From contig CM041780.1 of NCBI GenBank assembly GCA_023374045.1, positions 96,319,005 through 96,383,004 of the forward strand: a stretch of DNA of 64,000 nucleotides, written 5' to 3'. Below are positions 60,624 to 64,000 of this stretch, piece by piece. Numbering within the stretch: position 1 is the stretch's first letter; each line of letters starts with the position of its first letter. The notes beneath the pieces were generated by a model. It was not told the origin of the DNA and did no database searches. It saw only the letters and a list, made by a program, of their open reading frames with translations. Both the position numbers and the translations under genes were made by a program. Source of the stretch: Limonium bicolor. Lineage: Eukaryota; Streptophyta; Magnoliopsida; Caryophyllales; Plumbaginaceae.

Positions 60624-63600
60624 TGAAATACCTCGAACTTAAATATGGTGATTAAATTATTCTAATATGGTATTTAAGGGCCTAATAGTGGCTAAGTAAT
60701 TTTGGTAAGATAAATCCAAAAGAAATGAGAAAAGCGAAAAAACACTAAAATAAGCGTTATATAACCATAGGAGGTACGAGACCTCGGTTAGAGTATTATA
60801 TGGATTCCTAAGGCTTACTCATGCTAAAATAATATATGGGAACGATTCCCGAAGAAAACAGATCCAAATAATGAATTAAAACGCTAATAAAGCTTTCAGC
60901 GCACGTTTTTCGAGGAAACCCGAAAACGTGACTTTGAGTGGTCAAACGAACCCGTAAAAATTATAGTTCATTAAATAACTATAAATAAATATTAATGGAA
61001 GCTTAATAACCATTAAAATTAAAGAAACGAGAAAATTCCAGAAAACGGGCCCGGTTAGTGAATAGTGCTAAAACCGGGTAAATTAACGAGGTTTTCTGTA
61101 AAAGACGAAAAACGCTCCAGTGTGTATATATTAGTGGCCGGTTTTTACTAGTGTAAACATCCCTCTCACACACATTAGACTAATCTATTAATTTAAGGGG
61201 TTGAAAAAAAGTCAAAAGTAAAAAAGTACAAAAAGTGAAAAGGCCTCTCTCTCCTCTTATTTCCTCCTCTCTCTCCTATTCTTCCCTTCCCCCAATGTGA
61301 GACTCCTCTTCTCCCCCCTTGCAGCCGATTTCTGAAGCTCTCCCATGGCTTCCATGGCAACCCAACATTCTCTTCCATGCTCAAGCTCCACCGAAACTCC
61401 AAATGAGAAATAAACCCCATATTTGAACTCCCCTCCTCAAGCTCTACAATTCTATCTTTTCAAAATCTCTCAAAATGAAGAAGTTTCCTACCTCCATGGG
61501 TTTTTGGCATTTGAAGAGAAAATGGCACCATTTTGAAGCTTGGAGTCTCCCCTTCCTTCTAAGGTAAAAAGTTCAAAGAAAAATGCATTTTTTTTCTTTA
61601 CTCCCTATATGGCCGACTTTTGCCCCCTTTGTATGCCTTGTCTTCTTCTTGATTTGAGCTTGTTCAACTCTCCAATGGTAGAGGAACTCTCCTTTGTATT
61701 CAGGCTTAAAAACCTCTCTTGAAACTCCAAGGTAAAACCCTAACTTATGGCATTTAAGCCTTTCATTGGATTAGAATTATTCAATGGGTTAAGGAGTTTA
61801 ATTATTTCACTTTGTGTTTCGTGAATGTTGAGTTGGGGTTTGGCAACCCCAGTGCCTCATTTGACCGAATGAAGAGAGGAGAAAGAAGGGAGCAAAATAG
61901 GAATTATGAGAAATCTAAGGTAAGAAACCCTACCTTAATATATACCTTATATGTACTAGGATGTTGGGATGGGTAAATCAATAAATGAAACAAAAACCTT
62001 GCTAAAGTGTATTAGGTTTAGTATGAGGAACTTTGTGAATGTTGTTTGTATTGGAGGCCTTAGAGCCAAGTAATTTGAGTATGTGTATTGGTATTGTTGT
62101 TTGAGGAAGTATTGATAATTGATATTGCTTTGAGTGATGGTAGGACCCTTGTATGGGTGTGGCTAGTTTAGGAATTATTTTGTGAGAAGGAATGGATTTG
62201 ATATGCTAGGTTGTGAGCAAACTATGGCAAAATTGTAGTAGAAAATAAGCATTTTGGATGACTGGTGAATGGGAGAACCAAGGTGGTGTATTGGGTTGAA
62301 TAGAGATGTTTAGTAACCAAGGTATGGTAGTTGTAGGAGGAGACTAAAAGGGTGTAAAATCTGTAGCAAATAGCATGTGAAATGCATTGGAAAACAAGAG
62401 AAAAAGTTAGTGTTTGTAATCTTGAAGATGGAGATTTGACTTATGTATAGGTAGTGCATATGTCTAGGAAGAATTAGTAAGGTAAAATGAAGTTAGGACA
62501 AGATGCAAAGTGCAAAGGGGAGTGTAGAAATACACGAGTGTGCAGTTTGTTGTGAAATGAGAATGGAAATTTGTAGAAATTGGGCAAGAAGTTGAGTATG
62601 GATTGGACCAGGGAATTGAGGTGGTTTTAAGGAGTGTTTTGAGGTGTTTAATTATGTAGGAAACTTTTGGAAACTTATGGAATGATTAGGGGTGGATTAA
62701 GGGTTGATTTGGGGTTGAAAAATGACCTTAATAGTAGTTTTTGCAGGGTCGGGACTTAAGATATGCACCAAGTCCCGGACCGCTTCCAAAAAAGGTCCGA
62801 GAGTGAATGCAGGAATTGGTCCGTGACATAAGTCCAGGACCAAGTCCAGGACCAGGTGAAAATCAGGCCGGAAGTCAAGATAAGTGTTGGTCCGGGACTT
62901 AGGGTCCGGACCAAGTCCCGGACCACCCCTAAAAATCCCAGAAAGTGTTTAAAGTGTCTAGAACATGCGGGATTGATGGGTAATGATTTTATAAGTTATT
63001 AAGGCCTTTTTTGGTGATACTTAAAGGTCCTAAGAAGTGTAAACAAGTGTAGGAAATGAATGGGAAGTAAGGACGTAGTTTGACATGAGTGAAACTAAGT
63101 ATACCGGGAAACGGGGTAGTACGGGAGTAGTAGTTATTGATGTACCGTATGAGCATAGCATTAATAACAATGTTGAAACATTACCAGTGGAACAAGTGTA
63201 ACCAAGGAACAAGGGAACACATGGTAAAGCTAACTCCGTGAAAGGTATGATTTTCTCATGCCCGTATGCTAACCGAGTTACGTTGATTTGTGTGTTGTAT
63301 GCCGGCTAATCAAGACTAAAGCATGAAAACGGTTTTTGCCTTTCATTGTATGTCTTTTTGTATTGTATGAGCTAACCCCTCTTGATTGATTGTGTGGCTT
63401 CACTTAGTGCGTAGACCGACTCATAGATGAGTCTGTGTTTATGACTCGTAGTAAGAGTCATGTTGTGAACTAACGGGAACGTAGAAACCACTAAACTAGC
63501 GAACCAACAAATATAACACAAACCCATGAACTCACTAGAATGAGGGAGAGTGCACGGGAGTAGTAACCCCCGATAACGGTAGGAGAACCGAAATGAATAA

Positions 63601-64000
63601 TCCACAAACAATAAGTAGTGGAAGTATATAAATAAACCCTACAGAGGAATTAATGTTGGTGCAAGTCATGAACCATGAGAGTAGTAAAGAATGATTAGGG
63701 ATCTTCAACCCCTTAGCAACAAGTCGACCCTCTATGAGAGGACCCGACTGATGTAAGTATGTCCCGACATGAGAGTATTCGATACGTTGGAGAAACCCCT
63801 TAAATCTGAGAATACGAGACGTTGGTAATCCCTAAGCTAGTGAAGGTTATCTTGAGAGATACTTCTAGGCTAATCCATGAGATGTGAGATACTCCGAGAG
63901 AGGAGTGTTGGGAATTTGATTAGTCCGGTAAAAATGGACACTTGTATATTTAAGGAGCTAAGTGTATAGCCTTTGAATTTGTAGGCCGGTGGCGAGTCTT
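60624..64000 (+). mobile_element. Fam2 3' LTR, cut by the window end
   Basis: It starts TGAAATACCTCGAAC and follows the 5' LTR (43025 on) closely, with scattered one-base length changes. It contains the TATATATTAG promoter candidate near 61126, the three donor-like sites (61563, 61731, 61919) and a hairpin array (62747-62924). About 0.9 kb should remain beyond the window. No gene is seen. Confidence 0.9.
62747..62924. repeat. Hairpin array in Fam2 3' LTR
   Basis: Same array as 45142-45309. The third unit (GGTCCGGGACTT at 62889 with AAGTCCCGGACC ending at 62924) is perfect here, while the 5' LTR has one mismatch. Confidence 0.85.

Overview
The window is repeat-dense plant DNA, almost certainly from a flowering plant: it is made of nested LTR retrotransposons and I see no convincing host gene. 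Most elements are Ty3/gypsy. The only full coding set resembles the chromovirus (Tekay/Del-like) lineage: CX2CX3HX4C + CX2CX4HX4C zinc knuckles, a DSGA protease, an FIDD reverse transcriptase, RNase H, an HHCC/DDE integrase with a GPY motif, and a C-terminal chromodomain-like end. Primer sites match initiator tRNA-Met (TGGTATCAGAGC). I use local names: Fam1 (AlkB-carrying), Fam2 (large LTR, decayed interior), Fam3 (LTRs only), Fam4 (gag only), Fam5 (minus-strand relative of Fam2), plus one Ty1/copia fragment. The species cannot be named from this sequence.

Layout. 1-815 is the 3' end of a plus-strand LTR. 816 to about 2350 is unassigned AT-rich DNA with a GC-rich 64-bp tandem repeat. About 2350-4775 is a minus-strand Fam3 LTR piece, and 4776-5040 a Fam2-like LTR scrap. 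5041-30056 is a Fam1 array with the order LTR-interior-LTR-interior-LTR (LTRs about 4.12 kb). 30057-38014 is a minus-strand Fam4 array (interior-LTR-interior-LTR) that lies inside a copia gag (38015-38549), followed by a copia LTR (38595 to about 39407). 39408-43024 is the interior and partial LTR of minus-strand Fam5. It is interrupted by a Fam2 element that runs from 43025 past the window end. The Fam2 leader holds a Fam3 solo LTR (47542-55627, duplication CTCTC), which itself holds a Fam2-like solo LTR (50775-55008, duplication GTTGG).

Main discovery. Fam1 carries, between gag and pol, a complete AlkB-type 2-oxoglutarate/Fe(II) dioxygenase domain (intact at 21398-22137, frameshifted at 10920-11655). 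Gag is split by three short AT-rich GT-AG intervening sequences. Removing them keeps the frame throughout and would join the zinc-knuckle Gag directly to AlkB. Leaving the third one in place ends Gag before AlkB. This suggests a retrotransposon that packages or expresses its own nucleic-acid demethylase under splicing control.

Other signals. Several structured elements recur across the LTR families with paired base changes: a hairpin that folds over the primer binding site, a CAGC/GCTG plus CCCC/GGGG double hairpin, a TTAGYCAC hairpin, and arrays of CCGGACTT-type hairpins in the LTR middle. Three splice-donor-like AAG|GTAA sites have the same order and spacing in Fam1 and Fam2 leaders. Many frames are broken by one-base length changes in homopolymer runs, especially 22990-24640. 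Some of these breaks may be sequencing or assembly error rather than decay.
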